A stretch of 64,000 bases of DNA, from positions 1 to 64,000 of the forward strand of contig JAFWYQ010000108.1 of the NCBI GenBank assembly GCA_017517605.1, in the 5' to 3' direction. Both the position numbers and the translations under genes were made by a program. Shown one piece after another: positions 52,495 through 61,601 of this stretch (within the stretch, counting starts at the first letter, position 1; every line of letters starts with the position of its first letter). The notes beneath the pieces are model-generated. The model made no database searches. It was not told where the DNA came from and saw nothing but the letters and a program-made list of their open reading frames with translations. Source of the stretch: Bacteroidaceae bacterium (GTDB lineage: Bacteria > Bacteroidota > Bacteroidia > Bacteroidales > Bacteroidaceae).

Positions 52495-52713
52495 ATGACA
52501 CAGATAGTATTGAATATTGAAGACAGAAGTCTGCTACCCGGATTACGCAAAATATTAAATAATCTGAAAGGTGTGTCTATAGTCCGAACTACGACGACAC
52601 GTAAAGCGGCGACACGCAAAGGAACTCTTTCACGAGCCATCGAAGAGGTGAAAAACGGACAAGTAACACGGGTCGGCAGCATAGCTGAACTAATGTCTGA
52701 ATTAGAGGCATGA
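52495..52713 (+). CDS. antitoxin-like protein of a type II toxin-antitoxin pair
   Basis: 72 residues. Its pattern (MTQIVLNIEDRSLLPGLRKI ... KAATRKGTLSRAIEEVKNGQ, then GSIAELMSELEA) is that of small Bacteroidetes antitoxins placed before a YafQ/RelE-type toxin gene. The C terminus overlaps the next start codon in ATGA, the usual coupling of such pairs. The toxin frame that follows is broken after 17 residues, so this antitoxin is orphaned. It has its own promoter. Confidence 0.6.
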   Translation: MTQIVLNIEDRSLLPGLRKILNNLKGVSIVRTTTTRKAATRKGTLSRAIEEVKNGQVTRVGSIAELMSELEA

Positions 52714-52763
52714 AATACGATATTCTTTTCTCTAACCAGTTCAAGCGTTCTTATAAGAAGTGA
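52710..52763 (+). pseudogene. truncated YafQ/RelE-type toxin
   Basis: The 17-residue frame MKYDILFSNQFKRSYKK matches the start of Bacteroidetes YafQ-type mRNA interferases, whose next residues are normally CxKRG. Here a TGA follows directly, where Cys (TGT/TGC) is usual. No continuation of the toxin is found in the 60 bases before the next gene, so the toxin is lost. The family call rests on the short match and on the coupled layout. Confidence 0.5.
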
Positions 52764-52783
52764 TTTTAATTTTAACCGACACA

Positions 52784-52795
52784 GGCATACATGCC
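52784..52795. promoter_or_regulatory. 12-bp palindrome before the response regulator
   Basis: GGCATACATGCC, two five-base arms around AC, 27 bases before the response-regulator start codon. It could be an operator; nothing else supports that. Confidence 0.3.
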
Positions 52796-52822
52796 GATTT
52801 GTTCGGGTGACAAAAAAGTTCC

Positions 52823-54184
52823 ATGATACTGATAATAGACGATGATCAGAGCATACGCTCGTCGCTGGGCTTCATGCTGAAGCGGGCGGGGCACGAGGTG
52901 ACGGCCGTGGGCACTCCCAAGGAAGCACTGGAGGTGATAAGGGAGACTGCGCCCCGACTGATGCTGATGGACATGAACTTCTCGCTCGCTACCGACGGGG
53001 AGGAGGGGTTGACACTGCTCCGTCAGGTGAAACTCTTCTGCCCGCAAGTGCCAGTCATCCTGATGACAGCGTGGGGAAGCATCCAGCTGGCCGTGAAGGG
53101 GATGCAGGCGGGCGCATTCGATTTCGTTACCAAACCGTGGAACAACGTGGCACTGATGCAACGCATCGAAACAGCGCTCGAACTTACCGCCGGAAAGACC
53201 TCTGACAATACAACGAATGCGGATGACGGAGAGTTTGACCGCAGCCACATCATCGGCCGCAGCGAGGGACTGCTGAGGGTGCTGGAGGTGGCAAAGCGCA
53301 TTGCCCACACCAATGCTTCGGTGCTCATCACGGGCGAGAGCGGAACAGGCAAGGAACTGATAGCAGAGGCAATACACCGCAACAGTCCGCGACGGGGAAA
53401 GCCCTTCGTAAAGGTGAACTTGGGCGGTATCTCGCAATCGCTGTTCGAGAGTGAAATGTTCGGACACAAGAAAGGAGCCTTCACCGGTGCTGTGAACGAC
53501 CGGGCAGGACGCTTCGAAATGGCGGACAAGGGCACCATCTTTCTGGACGAAATAGGCGAACTGGACCTGAGTTGCCAAGTGAAGATGCTGCGCGTGCTAC
53601 AGGAACAGACCTTCGAACGGTTAGGCGAGAGCACACCGCGCAAGACGGACATTCGCGTGGTGAGCGCCACCAATGCCGATTTGCCACAGATGGTGCGCGA
53701 GGGAACTTTCCGCGAAGACCTCTTCTACCGCATCAACCTCATCACGGTACACCTGCCAGCCTTGCGCGAACGACGCGATGACATTCCCTTGTTGGTGCGC
53801 CACTTCATCGACCAACAATGCCAGCTGAACGGACTGCCACCGGTAAGCGTCACCCCCGAAGCGATGCAGTACCTGCGGACACTGCCCTACCCCGGGAACA
53901 TACGCGAACTGAAAAACTTGGTGGAACGTACCCTGTTGGTGAGTGGCAACGAGGAACTGACGGCCGATGACTTCAAGGCCATGCACTCTCTCTCAGGCCA
54001 ATCGGAAGCGCCCCAAACAACCACTCCACCTGCCACCGAAGGACTGACACTGGACGAAATAGAGAAACAGGCCATCCTGCAAGCTATCAGCCGCTACCGG
54101 GGCAACCTCTCGCTCGTAGCCGTGGAACTGGGCATCAGCCGTGGAGCACTCTATCGGAGATTAGAGAAATATGGAATTGAATGA
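52823..54184 (+). CDS. sigma-54-dependent response regulator (NtrC family)
   Basis: 453 residues. N-terminal receiver with the acidic pocket (IIDDDQS) and phospho-acceptor Asp50 in LMLMDMNF. An AAA+ domain follows, with Walker A GESGTGKELIAEAI (about 170) and the sigma-54 contact loop GAFTGA in HKKGAFTGAVND. The C-terminal Fis-type helix-turn-helix is LVAVELGISRGALYRRLEKYG. It should activate sigma-54 promoters after phosphorylation. Its end overlaps the histidine kinase start by 14 bases. A fitting promoter is at 45911. Confidence 0.96.
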   Translation: MILIIDDDQSIRSSLGFMLKRAGHEVTAVGTPKEALEVIRETAPRLMLMDMNFSLATDGEEGLTLLRQVKLFCPQVPVILMTAWGSIQLAVKGMQAGAFDFVTKPWNNVALMQRIETALELTAGKTSDNTTNADDGEFDRSHIIGRSEGLLRVLEVAKRIAHTNASVLITGESGTGKELIAEAIHRNSPRRGKPFVKVNLGGISQSLFESEMFGHKKGAFTGAVNDRAGRFEMADKGTIFLDEIGELDLSCQVKMLRVLQEQTFERLGESTPRKTDIRVVSATNADLPQMVREGTFREDLFYRINLITVHLPALRERRDDIPLLVRHFIDQQCQLNGLPPVSVTPEAMQYLRTLPYPGNIRELKNLVERTLLVSGNEELTADDFKAMHSLSGQSEAPQTTTPPATEGLTLDEIEKQAILQAISRYRGNLSLVAVELGISRGALYRRLEKYGIE

Positions 54185-55523
54185 GTTGACAATTCGTCAA
54201 CTAAAAAGCAAAAATATGTTTTCCTTCAAACGAATGTTCATCCTGTTGGCAACGCTGCTGATTGTCATTGCCCTCCTGCTGGGTCTGCTGTCAGTAGATG
54301 AGCGGGGCATGCTGTTCTATGTGGCCGAGGCCACGGTGGCCGTCACATTAGTGGGCCTGTACTACTTCTACCAAAAGGTGGTGAAACCCATCTATATACT
54401 GACAGGCGGATTGGACTTGCTGCGCGAACAGGATTTCGGCAGCCGGCTGAAACCCGTGGGACAACGGGAAACGGACCAAATAATCGACACCTTTAACCGC
54501 ATGTTGGAACAACTGAAGAACGAACGGTTGCGCGTGAGGGAGCAGAACCATTTTCTGGACTTGCTCATCAGCGTGTCGCCCATGGGAGTGGTGTTGCAGG
54601 ACTTCGACAGTCACATCACCGACATGAACCCGGCCGCCCTGCGCTTCATGGGGCTGACATCGGTAGAGGAAATAAAGGGAAAACAATTCAAGGAAATAGA
54701 GACACCACTGTCAGCCGAGATTGCAGCTATCCCACGGGGTGAGACACGCACGGTACGGCTGAACGATTCGATGGTCTATCGCCTGTCGCACCTGTCGTTT
54801 GTCGATCGGGGATTCCCCCACCCGTTCATCCTGATTGAGAGTCTGACCGATGAAGTGATGAAGGCCGAAAAGAAAGCCTACGAGAAAGTCATCCGCATGA
54901 TAGCCCACGAGGTGAACAACAGCGTGGCCGGCATCACCTCCACCCTCGACTCCGTAAATCAGGCTTTGGCCGAAATGGATGACACGGCAGAGCTGCACGA
55001 AGTGATGGCCGTCTGCGTGGAGCGCTGCTACAGCATGAGCAATTTCATCACCCGCTTTGCTGACGTGGTGAAGATTCCCGAGCCACAACTGCAGGAGGTT
55101 GACTTGAACACATTGGTACGGAACAATCTCTGCATCTTAGAGGGACTTTGCCTGCCACAGGGCATCCGCCTCGGCCTGCAGCTCTGTCCTGACCCGCTGC
55201 CAGTGAAGATTGACACACCGCTCTTTGCACAAGTGCTGCAGAACATCATAAAGAATGCGGTCGAAAGTATCGGACACGATGAAGGAGAAATCGTCCTCAC
55301 CACCGCGTCGTCGCCCTACACCGTCATTGAGATAGCCGATAACGGACGGGGCATCAGCCGAGAAACGGAGCAGAAGCTCTTCACTCCCTTCTTCTCCACC
55401 AAACCCGATGGGCAGGGCATCGGCCTCATCTTCACCCGCGAGGTGTTGCTGAAACACGGCTGCACCTTCTCCCTCCGCACCTGGCCCGACGGCCTGACAC
55501 GCTTCCGCATTGAGTGGAAGTAA
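54171..55523 (+). CDS. sensor histidine kinase (HAMP, PAS, HisKA, HATPase)
   Basis: 450 residues; an internal ATG at 54216 is a possible alternative start. Two hydrophobic segments (MFILLATLLIVIALLLGLLS and YVAEATVAVTLVGLYYFY) leave very little periplasmic sequence, so it may sense through the membrane or cytosol. HAMP is seen in GRLDLLR-like and RETDQIIDTFNRMLEQL; PAS-like in SVSPMGVVLQDFDSHITD. The phospho-accepting His is in MIAHEVNNSVAGI (about 245), and ATP-binding motifs are IADNGRGIS and PDGQGIGLIFTRE. It is coupled to the response regulator by overlap. Confidence 0.94.
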   Translation: MELNELTIRQLKSKNMFSFKRMFILLATLLIVIALLLGLLSVDERGMLFYVAEATVAVTLVGLYYFYQKVVKPIYILTGGLDLLREQDFGSRLKPVGQRETDQIIDTFNRMLEQLKNERLRVREQNHFLDLLISVSPMGVVLQDFDSHITDMNPAALRFMGLTSVEEIKGKQFKEIETPLSAEIAAIPRGETRTVRLNDSMVYRLSHLSFVDRGFPHPFILIESLTDEVMKAEKKAYEKVIRMIAHEVNNSVAGITSTLDSVNQALAEMDDTAELHEVMAVCVERCYSMSNFITRFADVVKIPEPQLQEVDLNTLVRNNLCILEGLCLPQGIRLGLQLCPDPLPVKIDTPLFAQVLQNIIKNAVESIGHDEGEIVLTTASSPYTVIEIADNGRGISRETEQKLFTPFFSTKPDGQGIGLIFTREVLLKHGCTFSLRTWPDGLTRFRIEWK

Positions 55524-55821
55524 CACATACTAAAGGGGAGATAATTCAAGCACTCATATTTTTTAGGCACGGATTTTTGCTTTGCTCAAAGGAACTCCAC
55601 GGATTACACGGTTTTCCGTTTTATAAATTCCTGACGGTCTCTGTCGTTTTTTCCTCAACGACTCGTCTGAACGCAGTGAAGAATGACAAAGATAGTACAA
55701 GCCAATCTTCAAAAGTGGGTACATCAAATCGGCTTCCCTACCCGGTAGGTTATAGTTTCTCCGTGTCATCCGCGCAATCCGCGCCTAATTTTTCCTCCTG
55801 TATCGAAATAGAAAAGAATGG
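55524..55821. other. spacer with inverted CACGGATT/AATCCGCG words
   Basis: Left words CACGGATTACACGG near 55597 and right words GTGTCATCCGCGCAATCCGC near 55766-55790, in opposite sense at about 9-base steps, can pair. A word AACGCAGTGAAGAATGAC lies between. No gene was found. Convergent genes on both sides make this a termination region. Confidence 0.55.
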
Positions 55822-58800
55822 CTAATATATGCGCTTCTTCACTGATACCGTGCCGTCGGCATACACCCGCCGTTCAAGGACAATGCCTTGGGGAGTGGCG
55901 ACGGCTTGGCCGCACAGGTTGAAGTAGGTGGTGCTCACAAGAGGAGCTGTGGGGGCAGTCTGTGGTGTTTCCTTGATGCTTGCCGCGTGTCGCTCGGCGG
56001 TCAGTCGCAGTTGGGCGTGCACGTTGTAGTAGGCGGGTTTGGGTTTCAGGCTGCTGTCGTAGAGCAATGGCTGGTTATCGCGCCACGAGTGGTTGTCCGA
56101 GATGCCCCACACGAGCATCGAAGGGCAGTTGTCGTTGCGCAGGAAGATGCGGGTGATGGCTCCGTATTCCTTGGCTTGGAGGTCAAGTGCATCGGTAGCC
56201 GATGGGTCAGCCAATGCAATGTCCAGTTCGGTGATGATGCAGTCCAATCCCAAGGTGGCATAGCGTTGGATGTTCTTCTCCAGTTTCAATGTATCCAGTT
56301 CGCCGGTGGTGAGGTGGCATTGCAGACCACAACCGTCTATGGGCAGGCCGTCATCCTTCAATCGCTTTACCAGGTTGTAGTAAGCCTCTGTCTTGGTGCT
56401 ACCGGCAAATTCCACGCCATAGTCGTTGATGTAGAGCTTGGCTTGCGGGTCGGCCTGATGCGCCCATACAAAGGCCGAGTCGATGAACTCCTCGCCGATG
56501 TAGGTGCTCCAGATGCTGGGGCGCAGTTTGTAGGCTGTGGGGTCTGTACGTACGATACTCTGGTCATCGTCCAACACCTCGTTGCATACGTCCCATTCGC
56601 GGATGCGTCCCTTGTATTTCCCTACCACGTTGAAGATGTGGTTCTTCAGGATGTTCAACAACTGCTGGCGCGTGAAGTTGTGGTTGTTCTTCTTGCCATC
56701 CTGGCTGACCCATCCGGGTACTTGCGAATGCCAGGCCAAGGTGTGTCCGCGTACCACTTGGTCGAAGCGGTCGGCCACCCAAACGATAGCATCCGAACCA
56801 CCGTAGCTGAAGCTGTTCTGTTCGGGTTCGGTGGCATCGAACTTCATTTCGTTCTCTCCCACTATCATGTTGAACTGGTTGCCCACGAGACCCGTCTCAC
56901 CGTCGTTGCGGCTGCAGTCGTAGCGATAGCTTGCACCGGCCACACCGATGTACTTTCCTAACTGCTCGGCGTATGTGCGCAAGGGAGTCTTGTCGGTCAG
57001 GTCGAATGTCCAGTCATCGTCGGGATATCCTTTGTTTTCCTCCTCTTGGCCGCCCTCTTCATTGCCTTCGCCCTGATTGCCGTATGCCAACGAGGTTACC
57101 CGTGCCACTGCGCTGAACGAGCCATCTTCCTCCTGGCGTTGCTCTACTGCCCATGTGTATGCTTGGGGATAGCGGATATGCAGGTTCCAGTCTGTTCCGC
57201 TCTTCTGTGTAGCCGTCAATAAGGTCAGTTCATCGCCCATGGCCAAGGTGGCATCCTCTGCAAGGGCAATGGTCAGGGAGGGCATCTCTTCCGAGTCTTC
57301 AAACTCCTCCGTCTTGCCATTGCGTGCCAAGGTACCGCTGATGTCCAGTTGGGCATATTCGGTGGCACTCTTTACGGTGCAGACAATGTTGGCCTCGGGG
57401 TGCAGCGTCACCTTTAAGGCCGAGGTTGTGGCCTTGTAGTTGGCAAAGTGCAAGGTGCCCGTAGGGGCAATGGTGCCGTACACTTCCGTGGGAGCAGCAA
57501 TGGAACCGTTTCCGGCCAATGTGCCTTTGCCGAACACTGTCAGTGTGCCGCTACTTCCTGTGGCACCACTCTTCTTGCCTGTCTGGGCAGCTTGTGCATC
57601 GTTGTCGATGGTAAGGGTTCCCTCCAGCAGACGGATGCCGGCGTTGATGTCGTTGTCGTTGCCGGTGATGGTCAGGTTGCCTGTTCCCTCCTTAATCAAG
57701 CCCACCTTGTTGCCGTTGGTAGCATGTATCTTTCCGGCCAGCGTGGCGTTGGTGTTGCTGCCTCCCAACACAAAGTATGAGTTGGCCGAGCTGCTCTTGT
57801 AGTATCCGCTCAGGGTACTTCCCGCCTCGGTATGCAGTTCGCCGATGCGCACACCGCGTGTGTTCGCTTCGATGGCGATGGTGGCACCGTTGTGCAGCAC
57901 TACCTTCTTGCCCTCAAACAGGCGGTTGTAGTTCGATGCCTCGATGTTGTCCGGTTGGAATGTGCCGCTGCTCAGCAACAGGCCGTAGAAGCCGCAATTG
58001 CTGATGACAGCCTTGTAGGGATAGACGTGTACCTCGCCCTTCATGCCGCTCCAGTCGGGATAGGTCGAGCCTTTGCTTGCTTTGGTGCCGATGTACGAGC
58101 GTTCGCCTCCGGCATAGATGTTCAGCGTGCCTTCGCCGGCCACTTTGCTCGTCCATTCCGAGTAGCGCGAGGTGCGCACGTTCACCGTCTGTCCGGCAGG
58201 GATGTAGATGTGGTCGCTGATGGTCTTGTACGAATCCGAACTGTTGCTCACGCAGTAGTCCAGCGTGCTGCCGTCCTCGGGTGTCAGGTAGTCATCCCAA
58301 GCTCCCACCAGTTCGATGTCGTCGATGTAGAAGTCCGAGTTGTTGTGGTGTATGCCCAAGTGCAGTTTGTTTGACGTATTGCTGGCCGAAGCCTGTTTCA
58401 GCGTGTAGGTCTTTGTCTGCCACACCTGCTTGCTTCCCTGTTCGGGATAGCCCTCGTCTCGATACAGCTCTTCACTACCGATGAAGGCGGCAAACTGTTT
58501 CCAGTTGTCGTTGTCGTTGCTGTTGCGGTAGAGTTTGTAGCGCACCATCGGATAACGCTCTGTCAGCGCCTGGCCACGCAGATCGGTGGGTAATGTAAAT
58601 TCCGGGTGGCATCCCCAATCCTTCAATGTGATGTGCAGCACCTTGTTGTTGGCATTCTTCGGGTCGGCCACCACGCGGGCCGTAGAGGTTATGGAGTTTC
58701 CCTCCATCTGCCACATTGTCCATTCCGTACCTATTTCGTACGATTCAAAGTCACACACATTCAGCGGAGCCGCTTTGGCTCCTGCCACAATCAAGGCGGC

Positions 58801-58830
58801 TAAGGCGAGGGTATAAGTCTTTTTCTTCAT
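55822..58830 (-). CDS. GH10 endo-1,4-beta-xylanase with N-terminal beta region
   Basis: 1002 residues with a signal peptide. Residues about 25-170 look like a carbohydrate-binding jelly roll. Residues about 180-560 resemble autotransporter-type beta-helix repeats (GNLTITGNDNDINAGIRLLE, SGTLTVFGKGTLAGNGSI). The GH10 barrel fills about 610-950, with acid/base Glu in WDVCNEVLDD (about 750) and nucleophile Glu in IITELDIALADPSAT (about 863), plus LAWHSQVPGWVS. The last 40 residues (YFNLCGQAVATPQGIVL ... VKKRIY) resemble a Por-type C-terminal domain. It should cut xylan internally at the surface, complementing the GH115 enzyme. Confidence 0.93.
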   Translation of the reverse strand: MKKKTYTLALAALIVAGAKAAPLNVCDFESYEIGTEWTMWQMEGNSITSTARVVADPKNANNKVLHITLKDWGCHPEFTLPTDLRGQALTERYPMVRYKLYRNSNDNDNWKQFAAFIGSEELYRDEGYPEQGSKQVWQTKTYTLKQASASNTSNKLHLGIHHNNSDFYIDDIELVGAWDDYLTPEDGSTLDYCVSNSSDSYKTISDHIYIPAGQTVNVRTSRYSEWTSKVAGEGTLNIYAGGERSYIGTKASKGSTYPDWSGMKGEVHVYPYKAVISNCGFYGLLLSSGTFQPDNIEASNYNRLFEGKKVVLHNGATIAIEANTRGVRIGELHTEAGSTLSGYYKSSSANSYFVLGGSNTNATLAGKIHATNGNKVGLIKEGTGNLTITGNDNDINAGIRLLEGTLTIDNDAQAAQTGKKSGATGSSGTLTVFGKGTLAGNGSIAAPTEVYGTIAPTGTLHFANYKATTSALKVTLHPEANIVCTVKSATEYAQLDISGTLARNGKTEEFEDSEEMPSLTIALAEDATLAMGDELTLLTATQKSGTDWNLHIRYPQAYTWAVEQRQEEDGSFSAVARVTSLAYGNQGEGNEEGGQEEENKGYPDDDWTFDLTDKTPLRTYAEQLGKYIGVAGASYRYDCSRNDGETGLVGNQFNMIVGENEMKFDATEPEQNSFSYGGSDAIVWVADRFDQVVRGHTLAWHSQVPGWVSQDGKKNNHNFTRQQLLNILKNHIFNVVGKYKGRIREWDVCNEVLDDDQSIVRTDPTAYKLRPSIWSTYIGEEFIDSAFVWAHQADPQAKLYINDYGVEFAGSTKTEAYYNLVKRLKDDGLPIDGCGLQCHLTTGELDTLKLEKNIQRYATLGLDCIITELDIALADPSATDALDLQAKEYGAITRIFLRNDNCPSMLVWGISDNHSWRDNQPLLYDSSLKPKPAYYNVHAQLRLTAERHAASIKETPQTAPTAPLVSTTYFNLCGQAVATPQGIVLERRVYADGTVSVKKRIY

Positions 58831-58861
58831 ATTCTTTTATAGAGCATTTGTAGTTGTGCTG

Positions 58862-58869
58862 CAAAGATA
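58862..58869 (-). promoter_or_regulatory. -7 box of the GH10 gene
   Basis: TATCTTTG on the minus strand, 32 bases before the start codon. No convincing -33 box. Confidence 0.45.
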
Positions 58870-59002
58870 ATGAGAATTATCCGAAAAAGGTCTGTTCTCT
58901 GGTTTTTAAAACTTCTCTAACCGAATTTTTGCACCTCTCATTATAACCCATTCACATCAACTGTGGGGCATTTGCATGTACTGTTATAGAACGTGATGTC
59001 CT

Positions 59003-60145
59003 TCATTCAGTTCTTCTTTCCAAATATTTCTTCAGTGTCCATTTTAGGCTTGAGCCGCGCAAGTTCCCTTCTCTTTCAACAATGGTTCCATCGGGGGCAA
59101 AAAGAATCATTTCGGGAATACCTGTGACACCATAAGTTTTTTGTACGGAAGTCTCGGCTACAATCTGTGGCCAAGTGATGTTCAGTTCCTTAAGGCAAGG
59201 AGCGAGGTTCTTGGCATCGTCAAACACAAAGATGCCCACTACGCTCAGTCCTTTGTCCTTGAATTCACGGTAGTTTTCGGCAATGTTGGGCACTTCGGCC
59301 TTGCAAGGACCGCACCAACTGGCCCACATGTCGATAAGCACGTAGTTGCCTTTGCCGATGAAGTCCGACAGGGCAATATCTTTGCCATTGATATCCTTCC
59401 CTTTGATGTCGATGTAGGGCATTCCTACCATCGTATTTTTCAGGCGACGCAGTTTTCGCAGTTTTTCCTGTGCCAAATCCGTCTGTTGTATGCTGGGACC
59501 AGTGGATTCAATGGTGGCAATTTGTTCGTCAGTGCTCAAGGCATCCAAGAATACGGTATAAAGCAAACTGTATCCTATTGCATCGTTCTGATGGATGGCA
59601 AACAGTTCTTTGCTATGTGCCGCAATCTTTTGGTTGAATTCCCTTACAAGGGGTTGTGCCACTTCAATAAATTCCTGTTCATTGATAAATTCTTGTTCAT
59701 TGGAATATATTTGGCGAAGGCTGTCAATCCGTTTGCTGTGGGTTGACAAAATATCTTCTTCAAGTTGCCGTATTCGGGCAAATTCTTCGTTTCCGGGAGT
59801 TCCTGTTGCGAAGGACGGAGTTTGTAACAGATTCGTATAATCCATTTTTACCTGAATATTTCCATTCTCTACAATTAGGTTACTATAAAGATTCTTGTCA
59901 ATATCAATACGGCAGTAAACCGCACTATCGGCCACACCGGTAAAGGTGAAACGGTCACTTTCGATTTTGGTTATTCCAAGGCACATTCCGTCAGAATATC
60001 GTTGCAGATAAATCTGTTCTCCATGATGTGTCGAATCGGGTAATGTTCCTTCTACTGTGAACGATATTGGTGCTTGTTGTGTCTGTTGGCAAGCTGTCAG
60101 TATCAGTGCTGCAATTACTGTCTGTATGATGTTTTTCTTTTTCAT
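59003..60145 (-). CDS. TlpA-like thioredoxin lipoprotein with DUF4369 domain
   Basis: 380 residues from the ATG at 60145 (MKKKNIIQTVIAALILTACQ, lipobox LTAC). The frame opens at 60205, but the -7 box is at 60175-60182, so the earlier starts are rejected; 60157 is possible. The front half is DUF4369-like (ISFTVEGTLPDSTHHGEQIY). The C-terminal thioredoxin domain has WASWCGPCKAEVPNIAENYR and the cis-Pro in VTGIPEMILFAPDGTI. A periplasmic disulphide reductant role is expected. It lies directly downstream of another TlpA-like gene, with a paralogous promoter. Confidence 0.92.
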   Translation of the reverse strand: MKKKNIIQTVIAALILTACQQTQQAPISFTVEGTLPDSTHHGEQIYLQRYSDGMCLGITKIESDRFTFTGVADSAVYCRIDIDKNLYSNLIVENGNIQVKMDYTNLLQTPSFATGTPGNEEFARIRQLEEDILSTHSKRIDSLRQIYSNEQEFINEQEFIEVAQPLVREFNQKIAAHSKELFAIHQNDAIGYSLLYTVFLDALSTDEQIATIESTGPSIQQTDLAQEKLRKLRRLKNTMVGMPYIDIKGKDINGKDIALSDFIGKGNYVLIDMWASWCGPCKAEVPNIAENYREFKDKGLSVVGIFVFDDAKNLAPCLKELNITWPQIVAETSVQKTYGVTGIPEMILFAPDGTIVEREGNLRGSSLKWTLKKYLERRTE

Positions 60146-60174
60146 ATTTTGATTCATATTTCTTGATTGTCCGA

Positions 60175-60206
60175 CAAAAGTAGTGACTTCCATCTCCGCC
60201 CACAAA
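60175..60206 (-). promoter_or_regulatory. promoter of the TlpA-like gene, shared-spacer type
   Basis: Minus-strand TTTG (60203-60206), 20-base spacer, TACTTTTG (60175-60182). The spacer reads TGGGCGGAGATGGAAGTCAC and matches the one at 61602-61633. Confidence 0.75.
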
Positions 60207-60267
60207 TTATTTAATAAACTGTAGTGGCCTGTGTCAACAGCTTGGATAGATTTCTCATTATCAACCG

Positions 60268-61446
60268 TTACTTCACATTCTTTTTCACGAATTCGAAGAG
60301 GCTACCTTTGCTATAGCTTATCTCTGAGGCAATAATCTTTCCTTCGGGTGAGATGAGGAAATAGTGCGGAATGGTGCGTATGCCGAAGTGGGCAAAGATG
60401 CCGTTGTTGTGATTCAGGTCGTTCCAGTTGTGCCATGTGATGTCGTGTTTGGCAGGAGACTTGCGCCACATGCTTTCTCCGTCTCCGCTGATGCTCACCA
60501 CTTCCACCTTGTCCTTCATCTGTTCGGAGATGGACTTCAGTTCGGGGAAACTTGCGATGCAGGGATCGCATCCGCTGTTCCAGAAGTCGAGCAGGATGTA
60601 TTTGCCCTCCAACTCCTGCAGGCGGTGGGTATTGCCTGATAAGTCTTTCAGTTCAAGGTTGGGAATCATGTCACCCACCTTCACCACCTTGAAGGGGAAG
60701 AGGTAGGTTGTAATGCCCTGTCCGTGGAAGGTGGCTTTCAGCCGTTCGTCCATACGGACGTATTGCTCTTTGGCTTGGGCCAATTTCAGTGTGTCGTTGG
60801 TGAAATTGCCTGCGCGCGAAAGTTGGTACAGTCGGGCAAGCCATGCTTCGTCAGGTGTCATGGTGGGGAGCAGGGCATTTTCCTTGTCGTGTATTTCCAA
60901 ACGAATATCTCTTTCTAACTTGTTCAGTTCCTTCATGCGGGCACGTACCTTTTGGTCTTCTTCGTCAGAGCGTTCGCCTTTATTGAATGCATCTATCATG
61001 GTCTGGAGTTCTGAACTGAGCTGATACAACTGGCTATGTTCCGCTTTGGTAACTTCGCGGAAGCGGTTCTCGCTCTTCTGCGCATCCACGTTGCTCTTGA
61101 TTTTCCAAGCTGAGTAATCCAGACCGTCGCCTGTAATCTTTATTCTGGCGCCCGGCTCAATCCACAGGAAATCAGGTGTATCCAAGCCGATGCTGTAGTT
61201 GTTGATGCTGACCGAGTGCACACCCTTGATTTTAGTCTCCAGTTCAAAGCGGAACTTTCCGTCAATCACTGTGTCAATGGCGGCACGGTCTCCCACATTG
61301 CCGTCCCACTCAGTAAGTTCCAACACTATGCTGTCCGGCACATTGGTCAGACGGCCTTCAATCACAATCGTCTCGCCTTGTGGCGCGTTGCACGCCCCCA
61401 TTACAACCGTCGCGAGGGCGGCAAGGATGATGTTTTTCTTTTTCAT
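60268..61446 (-). CDS. TlpA-like thioredoxin lipoprotein, CDPC active site
   Basis: 392 residues, lipoprotein signal MKKKNIILAALATVVMGACN. DUF4369-like front (TIVIEGRLTNVPDSIVLELT, AIDTVIDGKFRFELETK). C-terminal thioredoxin domain in YILLDFWNSGCDPCIASFPE and the cis-Pro in RTIPHYFLISPEGKI. The redox pair is CDPC instead of the usual CGPC, which may shift redox potential. It has a proximal promoter at 61483 and a distal one at 61602, separated by an AT hairpin. Confidence 0.92.
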   Translation of the reverse strand: MKKKNIILAALATVVMGACNAPQGETIVIEGRLTNVPDSIVLELTEWDGNVGDRAAIDTVIDGKFRFELETKIKGVHSVSINNYSIGLDTPDFLWIEPGARIKITGDGLDYSAWKIKSNVDAQKSENRFREVTKAEHSQLYQLSSELQTMIDAFNKGERSDEEDQKVRARMKELNKLERDIRLEIHDKENALLPTMTPDEAWLARLYQLSRAGNFTNDTLKLAQAKEQYVRMDERLKATFHGQGITTYLFPFKVVKVGDMIPNLELKDLSGNTHRLQELEGKYILLDFWNSGCDPCIASFPELKSISEQMKDKVEVVSISGDGESMWRKSPAKHDITWHNWNDLNHNNGIFAHFGIRTIPHYFLISPEGKIIASEISYSKGSLFEFVKKNVK

Positions 61447-61482
61447 AATTATATATTGTCATAGTTAAACGTTTCTTCGCCA

Positions 61483-61490
61483 CAAATGTA
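61483..61490 (-). promoter_or_regulatory. proximal -7 box of the CDPC gene
   Basis: TACATTTG on the minus strand, 37 bases before the start codon. It fits TAnnTTTG. Confidence 0.5.
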
Positions 61491-61515
61491 GCTTATTTGC
61501 ATAGTTCGGCCAAAG

Positions 61516-61548
61516 AAAAAATCTAAAAGTTGCGTTTTTAGATTTTTT
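61516..61548. terminator. AT-rich hairpin with T run between the two promoters
   Basis: AAAAAATCTAAAA pairs with TTTTAGATTTTTT around a 7-base loop; in both senses it ends in six T. It lies between the distal promoter (61602) and the proximal one (61483). Confidence 0.65.
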
Positions 61549-61601
61549 GTCTTGTCGGATTGCTATTGCTTGGATAGTCAGAACCTTTGTTATTAACCCT
61601 T

